Below, piece after piece: positions 7,495-14,893 of a stretch of DNA of 42,113 nt (the first letter of the stretch is position 1; every line of letters begins with the position of its first letter). Under the pieces are notes generated by a model. The model saw nothing but the letters and a program-made list of their open reading frames with translations, did no database searches and had not been told where the DNA came from. Both the position numbers and the translations under genes were made by a program. Source of the DNA: an uncultured Eubacteriales bacterium (GTDB lineage: Bacteria > Bacillota > Clostridia > Lachnospirales > Lachnospiraceae); contig OMYS01000012.1 in assembly GCA_900315305.1 (NCBI GenBank), positions 1 through 42,113 on the forward strand. The letters are read 5' to 3'.

Positions 7495-8646
7495 ATGGAT
7501 CATTCATTTCCGGAAATGAAAAAATACCTTGGCTTTGGCTGTATGCGTCTTCCGATGAAGGGCGATGAGGTGGATCTGGAGCAGTTTATTCAGATGACCG
7601 ATCTGTTCCTCGAGAACGGGTTCAACTATTTTGATACGGCGCATGGCTATATCGACGGAAAATCGGAGACGGCGATCCGCGCGGCGCTGACCAGCCGCCA
7701 TAAGAGGGATGAATACCTTCTCACGGACAAGCTGACGGACCCGTATTTCCAGAAGGAGGAGGACATCCGGCCGTTTTTCGAGAAGCAGCTTGCGTGGTGC
7801 GGCGTGGACTATTTCGATTTCTATCTGATGCACGCGCAGAGTGCCGGAAATTATGAGAAGTTTAGGCGCTGTCATGCCTATGAGACGGCCTTCGCGCTGA
7901 AGAAGGAAGGAAAGATCCGCCACGTGGGCATCTCATTTCACGACAAGGTGGACGTGCTTGATCAGATTCTCACGGATTATCCGGAGATTGAGATTGTCCA
8001 GATTCAGTTCAACTACCTGGATTACGAGGACGCTTCCGTAGAGGGCCGCAAGGTTTACGAGGTGGCGAGAAAGCACAATAAGCCGCTCCTCATCATGGAG
8101 CCGGTGAAGGGCGGCAGTCTGGTCAATCTGCCGGAGCATGCACAGGAGATCTTCGACGGCCTGAACAGGAAGCATGGCACGCACAATTCCAACGCCAGCT
8201 ATGCGATCCGCTATGCGGCGGGCTTTGACGGCGTCCGCATGGTGCTGTCCGGCATGAGCACGCTGGACCAGATGAAGGATAACATTTCCTACATGAAGGA
8301 TTTCAAGCCTCTGACAAATGAGGAGCAGCAGGCGGTTGCGGGTGTGACGGAGGAGTTCCACAAGCTCGACCTCATTCCGTGCACGTCCTGCCATTACTGC
8401 GTGGAGGAGAATCACTGTCCGAAGGACATCCGGATTCCGGACATGTTCGCCTGCCTGAATAAGAAAACGGCCTTCCGCAACTGGAACATGAATTTTTACT
8501 ACAATACGGTCCTGACGAACGGCCATGGAAAGGCGAGCGACTGCATCGGATGCGGCGGCTGTGAGCGCGTCTGCCCGCAGCATCTGGAAATCCGGAAGCT
8601 GCTGAAGGACGTCGCGGCGGAGTTTGAGCAGAAGGCGGAGGCATAA
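7495..8646 (+). CDS. Aldo/keto reductase with C-terminal 4Fe-4S ferredoxin domain
   Basis: A 383-residue protein: an N-terminal aldo/keto-reductase barrel ('GFGCMRLP', 'GFNYFDTAHGYIDG' with the catalytic Asp and Tyr, 'DYFDFYLMHA') and a C-terminal ferredoxin-like part with CTSCHYC...C and CIGCGGCERVCP. This fused type is abundant in gut anaerobes and is thought to reduce carbonyl substrates or pass electrons between NAD(P)H and ferredoxin; the substrate is unknown. Start ATG behind CAGGAGG at 7482-7488. It is transcribed alone, divergent from the MarR gene, and ends before a hairpin at 8662-8687. Confidence 0.92.
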   Translation: MDHSFPEMKKYLGFGCMRLPMKGDEVDLEQFIQMTDLFLENGFNYFDTAHGYIDGKSETAIRAALTSRHKRDEYLLTDKLTDPYFQKEEDIRPFFEKQLAWCGVDYFDFYLMHAQSAGNYEKFRRCHAYETAFALKKEGKIRHVGISFHDKVDVLDQILTDYPEIEIVQIQFNYLDYEDASVEGRKVYEVARKHNKPLLIMEPVKGGSLVNLPEHAQEIFDGLNRKHGTHNSNASYAIRYAAGFDGVRMVLSGMSTLDQMKDNISYMKDFKPLTNEEQQAVAGVTEEFHKLDLIPCTSCHYCVEENHCPKDIRIPDMFACLNKKTAFRNWNMNFYYNTVLTNGHGKASDCIGCGGCERVCPQHLEIRKLLKDVAAEFEQKAEA

Positions 8647-8661
8647 AATCCGGAGCGGTAT

Positions 8662-8687
8662 CAGGCTCGTGTAAAGACATGAGCCTG
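8662..8687. terminator. Hairpin between convergent genes (probable terminator)
   Basis: A 10-bp stem (one G-U pair, 6-nt loop) follows the aldo/keto reductase stop and also lies downstream of the convergent PPOX gene. The following T-run is poor, so efficiency is doubtful. Confidence 0.45.
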
Positions 8688-8721
8688 CCATTTATCTGCG
8701 AAAACAAATAATGCACCCGCA

Positions 8722-9174
8722 TCACAGCTTGTAGATATGTGTTCCTATCTCCGGTTCAAGACTGGAAACCTCGACGCGGACATTGTCCAGCGTAAAAGGG
8801 ACGACACTTTCAGCCTTTGAACCGGAATAGTATTTGCGCAGAATCGGACTGGCTTCAAATACCTTCTGCCGGTGCTTCTCATCATCCTGCATCCGGACCT
8901 TTCCGCTGATTCGGATCCAGTCCATCGTCTCATTATCAGCGACTGTGATTTCTACATCAGGATGCTGAGAAATCTCCTTCCATGTCTCTTTCCCCCGGAC
9001 CGTATCAAACCAGAGCTTCCCATCCTCCTCGAATTTAAACTCAAAGGCCTTGACCTTGGGCTTGCCGTCCAGTCCGATCACGCCGATGTACTGCATCGGA
9101 TATTCCCTCAGCATGGCGAGTGTTACGACCATCCCATCGCTCATGTCAAGATTTTTTAAAATGCTCTTCTTCAT
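8722..9174 (-). CDS. Pyridoxamine 5'-phosphate oxidase-fold flavoprotein, last gene of the ACGX operon
   Basis: A 150-residue split-barrel FMN- or F420-binding protein. Seen: 'YIGVIGLDGKPKVKAFEFKF' (strands of the barrel), 'KLWFDTVRGKETWKEI' (the family's 'K...W.EI..HP.V' region) and 'DWIRISGKVRM'. It starts only 19 bp after the stop of the radical SAM enzyme, behind GGAGAAG, so the two are surely co-transcribed. Such proteins reduce or oxidise small substrates with bound flavin, or just store flavin. In this operon it could supply electrons to, or further modify, the ACGX peptide (inference). The target is unknown and no other PPOX gene of this type is adjacent. Confidence 0.85.
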   Translation of the reverse strand: MKKSILKNLDMSDGMVVTLAMLREYPMQYIGVIGLDGKPKVKAFEFKFEEDGKLWFDTVRGKETWKEISQHPDVEITVADNETMDWIRISGKVRMQDDEKHRQKVFEASPILRKYYSGSKAESVVPFTLDNVRVEVSSLEPEIGTHIYKL

Positions 9175-9193
9175 TGTGCTGCTTCTCCGATTT

Positions 9194-10342
9194 TTACGAC
9201 GCGGCTCTCTCTTCTTCCTTTGCCGCGCTTTCTCTGTCTTCTAACAAGCCATTTGCTTCCGAGGCCCAGCACTGTGGGTCCTCAGCGTAAAAGCTGCCGT
9301 AAGTTCCCTTTGCCACTGCGGGGCATCCGCGGCACCATGCTTTCAGCATGCACCGGCTGCATTTGCTGAATTTCTGATAATCCCGATAGTCCTCTGCCTG
9401 GTTAAGCCACAGATCCGCGAGTCTGTCCGTGAGCGCATTGCCGATTCCGCTGTCAGCTGCGCGGCGGCAGGCATATACTTCACCGGTCGGAAGAATCGTC
9501 AGATGGCAGTTTCCGCAGTTGCATCCGCCATAGATCATCCCTTTTTCTGCCCATTCCGGGATCTGGAACTCCCCGGTCTCATACTGGTAGAGCGTCCAGA
9601 GATGGTCCTTCCTGTTGAAATAGGTCACACAGGACGGATCTTTCTCGTACTGCTTGTATTTCTGATCCACCACTTTGAGAAACTCGCGGTATTCTTCCGG
9701 TGTAATCCCTGTCATCTGTTTGCCGTGCTCGGCCCGCTCAGCTTCCGCATAGAGGGCAGGAACCTTTGAAGGGTCCGGGGCAGTCGGCACATATCTGGCA
9801 AATGCATACACATCAGCCTTATATTTGACGACTTCATCGATAATGTCCGGAACTTCCTTCAGGTTCACAGAAGAAACTGTCGTCATCACAACAGAGGTAA
9901 TGCCGGCCTCGTTGATCATCGGAATTTTCTCGAGTGTCTCACGAAATGATCCTGGCTTTCGGAACCAGTCGTGTGTCTTTTCCATTCCGTCGATGGACAG
10001 CTGATACTTGTCACAGCCGCATTCCTTCAGGCGCTTCAGATTGTCATTTGTCAGATGGAAGGGGTTGCCGAGAATGGTAAATGGAATCTGCTTCTCCTTG
10101 AGGAGGTCCATCAGCTTCCAGAAATCCGGATGGAGGATCGGGTCACCGCCGGTGATGTAGAAATACGGAAGGCGGCCAAACGTCCGGCAGAAGTCCTCCG
10201 CGTTTTCCACTACCTTCTGCATGTCTTCCCACTTCATGCTTTTCAGAGCCTTGCAGGCATTCTCCGCAAAAATATAGCAGTGCTTGCATCTCTGATCGCA
10301 TTCTTCCGTGATGTGCCACTGGAAAGCAAAATACTGTGCCAT
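9194..10342 (-). CDS. Radical SAM/SPASM peptide-modifying enzyme, ACGX system
   Basis: A 382-residue radical SAM enzyme. The SAM cluster motif is C15-x3-C19-x2-C22 (EECDQRCKHCY), followed by 'YITGGDPILHPDF'. The C-terminal SPASM/twitch region has cysteines at about 274, 276, 279, 292, 328, 331, 337, 340 and 358, enough for two auxiliary Fe-S clusters. This layout is typical of enzymes that form thioether or other crosslinks on ribosomal peptides. It matches the family annotated as 'radical SAM/SPASM domain protein, ACGX system', and the ACGX peptide is encoded directly upstream. Start: the longer frame has no ribosome site, whereas ATG 10340-10342 follows GGAGGA. The reaction is undetermined as far as I know. 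Confidence 0.92.
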   Translation of the reverse strand: MAQYFAFQWHITEECDQRCKHCYIFAENACKALKSMKWEDMQKVVENAEDFCRTFGRLPYFYITGGDPILHPDFWKLMDLLKEKQIPFTILGNPFHLTNDNLKRLKECGCDKYQLSIDGMEKTHDWFRKPGSFRETLEKIPMINEAGITSVVMTTVSSVNLKEVPDIIDEVVKYKADVYAFARYVPTAPDPSKVPALYAEAERAEHGKQMTGITPEEYREFLKVVDQKYKQYEKDPSCVTYFNRKDHLWTLYQYETGEFQIPEWAEKGMIYGGCNCGNCHLTILPTGEVYACRRAADSGIGNALTDRLADLWLNQAEDYRDYQKFSKCSRCMLKAWCRGCPAVAKGTYGSFYAEDPQCWASEANGLLEDRESAAKEEERAAS

Positions 10343-10414
10343 AATTCTTGTTCCTCCACTTCCGGGTTCCGGATTCACTGATGCCGGATCATTTCTAATG
10401 TTCTGAGTTTTTAA

Positions 10415-10461
10415 GGGACAGATCCTGTCACGCAGCATAGGCCCGTAACCGTCTCTGTCCC
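10415..10461 (-). other. Hairpin between ACGX peptide gene and its radical SAM gene
   Basis: GGGACAGA (10415-10422) pairs perfectly with TCTGTCCC (10454-10461) across a 31-nt loop, in a 133-bp gap inside an otherwise compact operon. No strong U-tract follows. It may act as an attenuator or mRNA-stabilising element that keeps peptide output above enzyme output, a common arrangement in peptide-modifying operons. Confidence 0.45.
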
Positions 10462-10475
10462 ATGATACGTGCTGA

Positions 10476-10772
10476 TTACTTCGATGCGCCGCATGCACTG
10501 CCGCATGCGCTGGGCTTTGTTTCCGGCTTTGCTGCGCCGCATGCACTTGACGGCTCTGACGGCTTTGCTGCGCCGCATGCGCTTGACGGCTCTGACGGCT
10601 TTGACGCGCCGCATGCGCTTGACGGCTCTGCTGACTTTCCAGCGCCGCAGGCAGACCCGCAAGCCGCAGCCGGCTTCTCTTCAGACTTTCCAGCGCCGCA
10701 GGCAGATCCGCATGCAGCCGATGCCTTAGATTCCTCTGCCATTTTTGTCCATCCGAATAAATTTGCTAACAT
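10476..10772 (-). CDS. ACGX-repeat peptide (radical SAM substrate)
   Basis: A 98-residue precursor peptide. After a ~18-residue leader (MLANLFGWTKMAEESKAS) it contains nine Ala-Cys-Gly-(Ser/Ala) units with cysteines at 21, 25, 38, 42, 54, 66, 78, 90 and 94. Units are paired (ACGSACG) at both ends and single in the middle, where the spacer SEPSSACGAAK repeats every 12 residues. Cys is otherwise absent; there are no hydrophobic segments. This is the recognised ACGX-repeat target peptide of the adjacent radical SAM/SPASM enzyme. Start ATG 10770-10772 behind AAAGGA. The DNA repeats (36-bp period) would allow unit number to change by slippage. The final product, its cleavage and its role are unknown. 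Confidence 0.93.
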   Translation of the reverse strand: MLANLFGWTKMAEESKASAACGSACGAGKSEEKPAAACGSACGAGKSAEPSSACGASKPSEPSSACGAAKPSEPSSACGAAKPETKPSACGSACGASK

Positions 10773-10859
10773 AATCGTTTTCCTTTCCGCAGGCTATATT
10801 GCTGCTCTCATAAGCGTTCCTCCGTGTTTTGTGAGGACCTTGTTTTTGTTTACAAGAGC

Positions 10860-10906
10860 ATAATACCTGCTGCCGCCTGAAATGTGAAATAATTATATGC
10901 TATAAT
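10860..10906 (-). promoter_or_regulatory. Promoter of the ACGX operon with LysR-type box
   Basis: Reverse strand: TTCACA (10883-10888), 17-nt spacer, TATTAT (10860-10865). Immediately upstream of the -35 lies ATTATA-TGC-TATAAT (10892-10906), a LysR-type T-N11-A palindrome that is identical to the one at 12146-12160. A second weaker dyad follows at about 10910-10924. The placement next to the -35 is that of an activator site. Confidence 0.75.
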
Positions 10907-10943
10907 TTATGAGTAAATCGCATAAATAAATTTCCTGCATTTC

Positions 10944-10978
10944 AAAAAAATCCGCGGCTCCATCACTGGAACCGCGGA
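10944..10978 (-). terminator. Terminator of the MDR dehydrogenase gene
   Basis: An 11-bp stem with one mismatch (10951-10961 / 10968-10978) and a 6-nt loop, followed on the reverse strand by seven T. It separates the dehydrogenase from the downstream ACGX operon, which therefore needs its own promoter. Confidence 0.85.
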
Positions 10979-11000
10979 TGTATTCTTCCGATATCTGTTT

Positions 11001-11972
11001 TCAATTTCCGACTCTGACGACAATTTTACCGTTGATCCTTCCTTCGTCCAGAGCGATGCACGCTTCCCGGATGTCCTTGAAATCATAGACCCTGCCGATC
11101 AACGGTCTGAGATGATGAGCGTCCATAAAATGATAGATATCCTGCATCATCTCCGTGGTTGGATCATTGCTGTAAAATCCGGTCAGGCAGACGCCGTTCG
11201 GAATATCCTTGATCGGGTCAAAATGGTTCCATTCGTAGACCTTTCCGAGCACTCCGGTGTTGCAGACAATGCCGCCCTGCTCTACGCTCAGCATCGTGTC
11301 CTGCACCGTTCTGATGCCGACAAGATCCAGTGCCTTTGTCACGCCGTGCACTCGTCCCCGGAGACTCCGGTCATCCAGCAGGCACTCATCACATCCGGCA
11401 TCTCTTAACAGCTGCATCTTGGATTCTCTGTGCGTTGTGCCGATCACCCTGCAGCCGAGCGCCTTGGCGAGCTGGATCGCTACATAGCCAAGTGCGCAGG
11501 TCGCGCCGCGGATGAGCAGCCTGTCTTCCGGCTGCAGCCGCAGGCACTGGAACAGCGATCCCCAGGCCGTGAAGTAGGTCTCCGGCATCGCGCCCATTTC
11601 CTCCCAGGAAAGATTCGATTCCACCGGAAACACATGATGAATGGGAAGGAGAGCATATTCAGCGTAGCTGCCGTTGAAGCTGCGCCCCATGCCGCCCATC
11701 AGCGAGACAACCTTCTGTCCTTTCGCAAGTCCGCTGTCGGACGGATCCGCAATTTCTCCGACGCATTCGATGCCGGGAATGACCGGCTTGCGGATATAAT
11801 CATTTTCAATTTCAAACTCACGCAGAATCTCTTCGGAATGATTCATGCCGAAGGCCTTTATTTTCACGAGGACCCAGCCGGGGCGAGCCTGCGGAACCGG
11901 GACTTCTGAGAGAGTTACATCGGCACCCTTAGTCGGCTTATCGATTAGAACGGCTTTCATTGTATCTTCCAT
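11001..11972 (-). CDS. MDR-family zinc-independent quinone-oxidoreductase-like dehydrogenase
   Basis: A 323-residue medium-chain dehydrogenase/reductase: GroES-like N-terminal domain ('GFGMNHSEEILRE'-like substrate loop, seen as 'FGMNHSEEILREFEIEN') and a Rossmann domain with 'LLIRGATCALGYVAIQLAKA', where the family usually has GAxGxVG. Catalytic-zinc ligands are absent, so it resembles quinone or enoyl reductases using NAD(P)H. Start is either ATG 11972 or the ATG four codons later, which has GGAAG at better spacing. Its promoter (12114-12142) and LysR box are near copies of those of the ACGX operon, so the two units are probably co-regulated. Substrate unknown. Confidence 0.87.
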   Translation of the reverse strand: MEDTMKAVLIDKPTKGADVTLSEVPVPQARPGWVLVKIKAFGMNHSEEILREFEIENDYIRKPVIPGIECVGEIADPSDSGLAKGQKVVSLMGGMGRSFNGSYAEYALLPIHHVFPVESNLSWEEMGAMPETYFTAWGSLFQCLRLQPEDRLLIRGATCALGYVAIQLAKALGCRVIGTTHRESKMQLLRDAGCDECLLDDRSLRGRVHGVTKALDLVGIRTVQDTMLSVEQGGIVCNTGVLGKVYEWNHFDPIKDIPNGVCLTGFYSNDPTTEMMQDIYHFMDAHHLRPLIGRVYDFKDIREACIALDEGRINGKIVVRVGN

Positions 11973-12030
11973 GATTTTACCCTGACCTTTCTATGGACGA
12001 CCTGGGACAATTTTTTACTACAGGTCTGTC

Positions 12031-12079
12031 CGCCCACAACGAGGAACGCGAAGCGTTCCGAGTCTGGGGCGCTGAATAG
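12031..12079 (+). repeat. REP-like intergenic repeat, copy A
   Basis: Contains a perfect stem GGAACGC-GAA-GCGTTCC (12043-12059) followed by the shared tail GGGGCGCTGAATAG. Related copies lie near 19727, 20643, 30390, 30449 and 37307. Here it sits in the leader of the dehydrogenase mRNA. Confidence 0.65.
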
Positions 12080-12113
12080 CTACCTCACTTTTTCTCTTTT
12101 GGTTTATAAGTGC

Positions 12114-12160
12114 ATGATATCCTTTGCCGTCTGGAATGTAAAATGATTATATGCTATAAT
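12114..12160 (-). promoter_or_regulatory. Promoter of the MDR dehydrogenase with LysR-type box
   Basis: Reverse strand: TTTACA (12137-12142), 17-nt spacer, TATCAT (12114-12119), with ATTATATGCTATAAT (12146-12160) directly upstream. On the forward strand the same box contains TGCTATAAT, a possible extended -10 for the divergent LysR gene. The whole ~63-bp module matches 10871-10934. Confidence 0.78.
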
Positions 12161-12202
12161 CAATACGTAAACCGTATAAATCAAATTGTAAAACCAGGTC
12201 CT

Positions 12203-13120
12203 ATGAATACGACACAGCTTGAATGCTTTACGACACTTGCCGGCACATTGAATTATGTCCGCACGGCAGAAGAACTGAATATGACGCAGCCGGGCGTATC
12301 CCGGCAGATCCAGTCGCTGGAGCAGGAGCTCGGCGCAAGGCTCTTTCATCGGACGACGCGTTCGGTTTCGCTCACCCAGATCGGCGCGGAATTTCTGCCG
12401 GAAGCCCAGCAGATGCTGAACACCTACTATCACTCCATCGAATGGATTTCCTCTTTTCATGAGAGCGCGCATCAGGCGCTGAAAATCGGCTACAATGACC
12501 CTCATTCGCTGCTTCCCATTCGGAAGGCACTGGCCGGGATCCTGGCTGACGCACCGAACCTGTCCCCGGAGCTGACGCTCGATCAGACGGACGCCAACCT
12601 GCAGCGGCTCATTTCCGGTGAGCTTGACCTGGTATTCGGGATCAGGGACGCAAGATTTAAGAACGAGAAGATTCTGTTCACGCCCTTCCGTGAGGAACAT
12701 TTTGTCTGCGTCCTGAGAAAGGATCATCCGCTTGCCAATGCATGCCGAAGGAAGCGCAGGAGAGCCGTATCGTCTGAAGATCTCTTCCCTTACCGGCAGG
12801 TCATTGATATCCCTCCGTATCTTCTGAAGAATGCCTTTTCAAGGGGAAATAAAATCATCCCTGTCAATGACACCCTTCAGAACCTGATTGTCACAAACAG
12901 CGAAGAGGCGTATGCCCTCGTCATTGCAGGCGTGGGGTACTGCCTTCTTCCGGAGTATCTGACCGTTCCGGATAAGGAATTGAAATTCTTGGAGTGGAAG
13001 GAATCTCCGCACACGCCGCTTGGAATTTACGCGGACGCACAGGCCTGCAGGGATAAGAACTCACTCATCCGGCAATTTATTGATTACGCGGCTGATTTGT
13101 ATCGTGAAAAGGAAAAATGA
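12203..13120 (+). CDS. LysR-family regulator, probable controller of the ACGX/MDR regulon
   Basis: A 305-residue LysR protein: HTH at the N-terminus ('LECFTTLAGTLNYVRTAEEL', 'MTQPGVSRQIQSLEQELGAR') and an effector-binding domain ('LKIGYNDPHSLLP', 'GELDLVFGIRDARF'). Start ATG 12203 is the usual M-x-x-x-Q-L-x-x-F position; upstream codons overlap the promoter. It is divergent from the MDR dehydrogenase, the classic LysR arrangement. The palindrome between them recurs exactly before the ACGX operon, so this protein is the best candidate activator of both (inference). The effector is unknown. Downstream (13121-13254) I see no gene. Confidence 0.9.
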   Translation: MNTTQLECFTTLAGTLNYVRTAEELNMTQPGVSRQIQSLEQELGARLFHRTTRSVSLTQIGAEFLPEAQQMLNTYYHSIEWISSFHESAHQALKIGYNDPHSLLPIRKALAGILADAPNLSPELTLDQTDANLQRLISGELDLVFGIRDARFKNEKILFTPFREEHFVCVLRKDHPLANACRRKRRRAVSSEDLFPYRQVIDIPPYLLKNAFSRGNKIIPVNDTLQNLIVTNSEEAYALVIAGVGYCLLPEYLTVPDKELKFLEWKESPHTPLGIYADAQACRDKNSLIRQFIDYAADLYREKEK

Positions 13121-13254
13121 GTTTATCGGAACCGGGTACCATGCGGAAAACGTTTGCAGCTTCGCGTATATAAAGCTGCCAGCCAGTGGGACTGATTATT
13201 GCCTGGGTATTGGTCAGAGATGATTTTCCGTTCAGGAGACTGATGGATGGGCTG

Positions 13255-14619
13255 TCAGCACCGAACCAGATCCTCATAGGTGACGCCGTACTTTTTCGCG
13301 ATGTCGCTTGCGTGGCTCAGTCCTTCCGGAGGCGCGAGCTTCACCCGGTATGAACGGACGCCTTCCTCTGATTCCACGACCAGAGAGGCTGCCCGATACG
13401 GGGAAACGTCAGCGTCGGCTGATGAGGCGGCCCGATGCGGTAAAGCTTCTGCACCGGCTGATGATGCAGCTGCAGCCGGCGGCGTATCCCCTGCGTATTC
13501 CCGGTTGATCTCGTCGATTTCTCTGGCGAGCTTGTGCATGTGCGTGTTATAAATGACGCGGCAGCCCTTGTGGAGCATGGCACGGACTGCGTCTCTTGCG
13601 ATATAGTAGCCCTCCTCGAAGGAGGTTGTGGAGAACGTCTCGTTGAGGAGCAGCAGACTGCGCTCCGTCGCGCCCTCAAAGATACTCCGGAACCGCCGGC
13701 ACTCCTCGCCGAGCCGTCCGAGCTCCATCGTTTTATCCTCATCCGCCGGGAAGTGCGTGAATATACCATCGACAGGCTGAAAATGAAAGCTATCCGCAGG
13801 CACGGAGATGCCTCCCTGCGCCAGGAAATACAGCTGGCCGACGGCCTGTGTGATCGTGGTCTTGCCGCCGCGGTTCGCTCCGGTCAGGATGTAGATCCGG
13901 TGCTCCGGCAGGAAATCAAGGTCATTGGTCACGATGTCCGACACACGGCAGTTATCGAGGGCGGCGAGCTTCAGGTTATAGATTCCCCTTGCGTCCATGG
14001 CGGAGTTCGAGACCTCGGGCTTTGCGAAGTGGTAGCCTTCTGCCTCGAGCTTTTCAATATATTCTGCCCAGCGGACATAGTAAATGAGCTCCGGCATCAG
14101 AGAGGTGATGCTTGTGACGGTCACCATGCTGTACTTATTGAGGACAGAGCGGAGATGACGGACGGTCCGCTTCAGCATCCGGTTTGCGATGTCGTTCATA
14201 TAATCCGGGAGAGAGCGGATGGACTCTTCATTTTCCGGAACAGTCATGAGCGTCGCGAGAGCGATGGGAGGAACGACCGCGGCCCGGAGGTCCTTCTTTG
14301 CGGCCTCACTGCCGGCGTCGGAGTCGAGGTCGTGCGTTATATAATCCTTCATGAAATCGATCTGATCGAGGATCTCGAGAAGCTTCTTCCGGACGGAGAG
14401 ATTGTGGTGAAGATCGTCGAACACGTCGCACCGGTACTGGACCGTGTGGGGATCAGCGGGAAGAAAGCGCATGACGTTCCGGATATATTCGCGCTCCTTC
14501 GGCTTGTCGGACAGTTTTCCGATGATAGAGTCCATTCCGAGATCGTGGATGGCTGTCTGGGATAATTTGTGAAGTTTCTCTTCCCGGTCGGGGCAGAGGA
14601 GACTGAGTTGCTTAGACAT
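13255..14619 (-). CDS. MutS-family ATPase without mismatch-binding or Smr domain
   Basis: A 454-residue protein with a helical core/lever region and a C-terminal MutS ATPase domain. Walker A is GANRGGKTT (247-255), the Walker B position reads LLLLNE (322-327) instead of the usual D-E, followed by 'TFSTTSFEEGYYIARD', then 'CRVIYNTHMHKLA'. It lacks the mismatch-recognition domain I of MutS and the Smr nuclease of MutS2. The role of this short MutS-like group is unclear. An Ala/Ser-rich insertion near residues 385-415 consists of two imperfect 13-residue repeats (A-S-S-A-x-A-x-x-x-P-x-R-A) and looks like an expanded minisatellite. Start ATG near 14619 behind CAGGAGAA. Confidence 0.85.
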   Translation of the reverse strand: MSKQLSLLCPDREEKLHKLSQTAIHDLGMDSIIGKLSDKPKEREYIRNVMRFLPADPHTVQYRCDVFDDLHHNLSVRKKLLEILDQIDFMKDYITHDLDSDAGSEAAKKDLRAAVVPPIALATLMTVPENEESIRSLPDYMNDIANRMLKRTVRHLRSVLNKYSMVTVTSITSLMPELIYYVRWAEYIEKLEAEGYHFAKPEVSNSAMDARGIYNLKLAALDNCRVSDIVTNDLDFLPEHRIYILTGANRGGKTTITQAVGQLYFLAQGGISVPADSFHFQPVDGIFTHFPADEDKTMELGRLGEECRRFRSIFEGATERSLLLLNETFSTTSFEEGYYIARDAVRAMLHKGCRVIYNTHMHKLAREIDEINREYAGDTPPAAAASSAGAEALPHRAASSADADVSPYRAASLVVESEEGVRSYRVKLAPPEGLSHASDIAKKYGVTYEDLVRC

Positions 14620-14824
14620 ATAATTTCTCCTGTTCTTTTTTCATAAGCAGAGGTCATCAGCACAATTGCGGTTCGAGATGCTTATCCTCGGGAAGACTTC
14701 ATTTCCAACTGCTTTTATTTATACAACGGATGAAAATGAAAATCAATTGCGGGCAGTGGCTGCCACGATATCGATGGCTGATTGAAGTGTATGGCAGCGC
14801 TTCGGCCATTATCTTGATTTAGCA

Positions 14825-14874
14825 TTGACACGGCGTCAGAACGAGACTATATTATAAATGATGACACAATGTCA
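14825..14874 (+). promoter_or_regulatory. TetR promoter with two operators
   Basis: TTGACA (14825-14830), 17-nt spacer, TATATT (14848-14853). Two related palindromes, TGACACGGCGTCA (14826-14838) and TGACACAATGTCA (14862-14874), lie 36 bp apart; the first covers the -35, the second follows the -10. This fits self-repression. Confidence 0.75.
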
Positions 14875-14893
14875 GAACAAAGGTGGAATATAT

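Noticed and set aside
10490..10740. Regular short DNA repeats resembling a CRISPR array
   Set aside because: The repeats are coding (ACGX units), spacers are not unique and no Cas genes are present.
10462..10863. Forward-strand Ala/Asp/Pro-rich repetitive frame across the ACGX peptide
   Set aside because: Its repeats are the complement of the ACG codons; promoter, ribosome site and family all support the reverse strand.
13534..14565. Long forward-strand frame opposite the MutS-like gene
   Set aside because: Shadow frame in high-GC coding DNA; no ribosome site and no family, while the reverse strand encodes clear Walker motifs.
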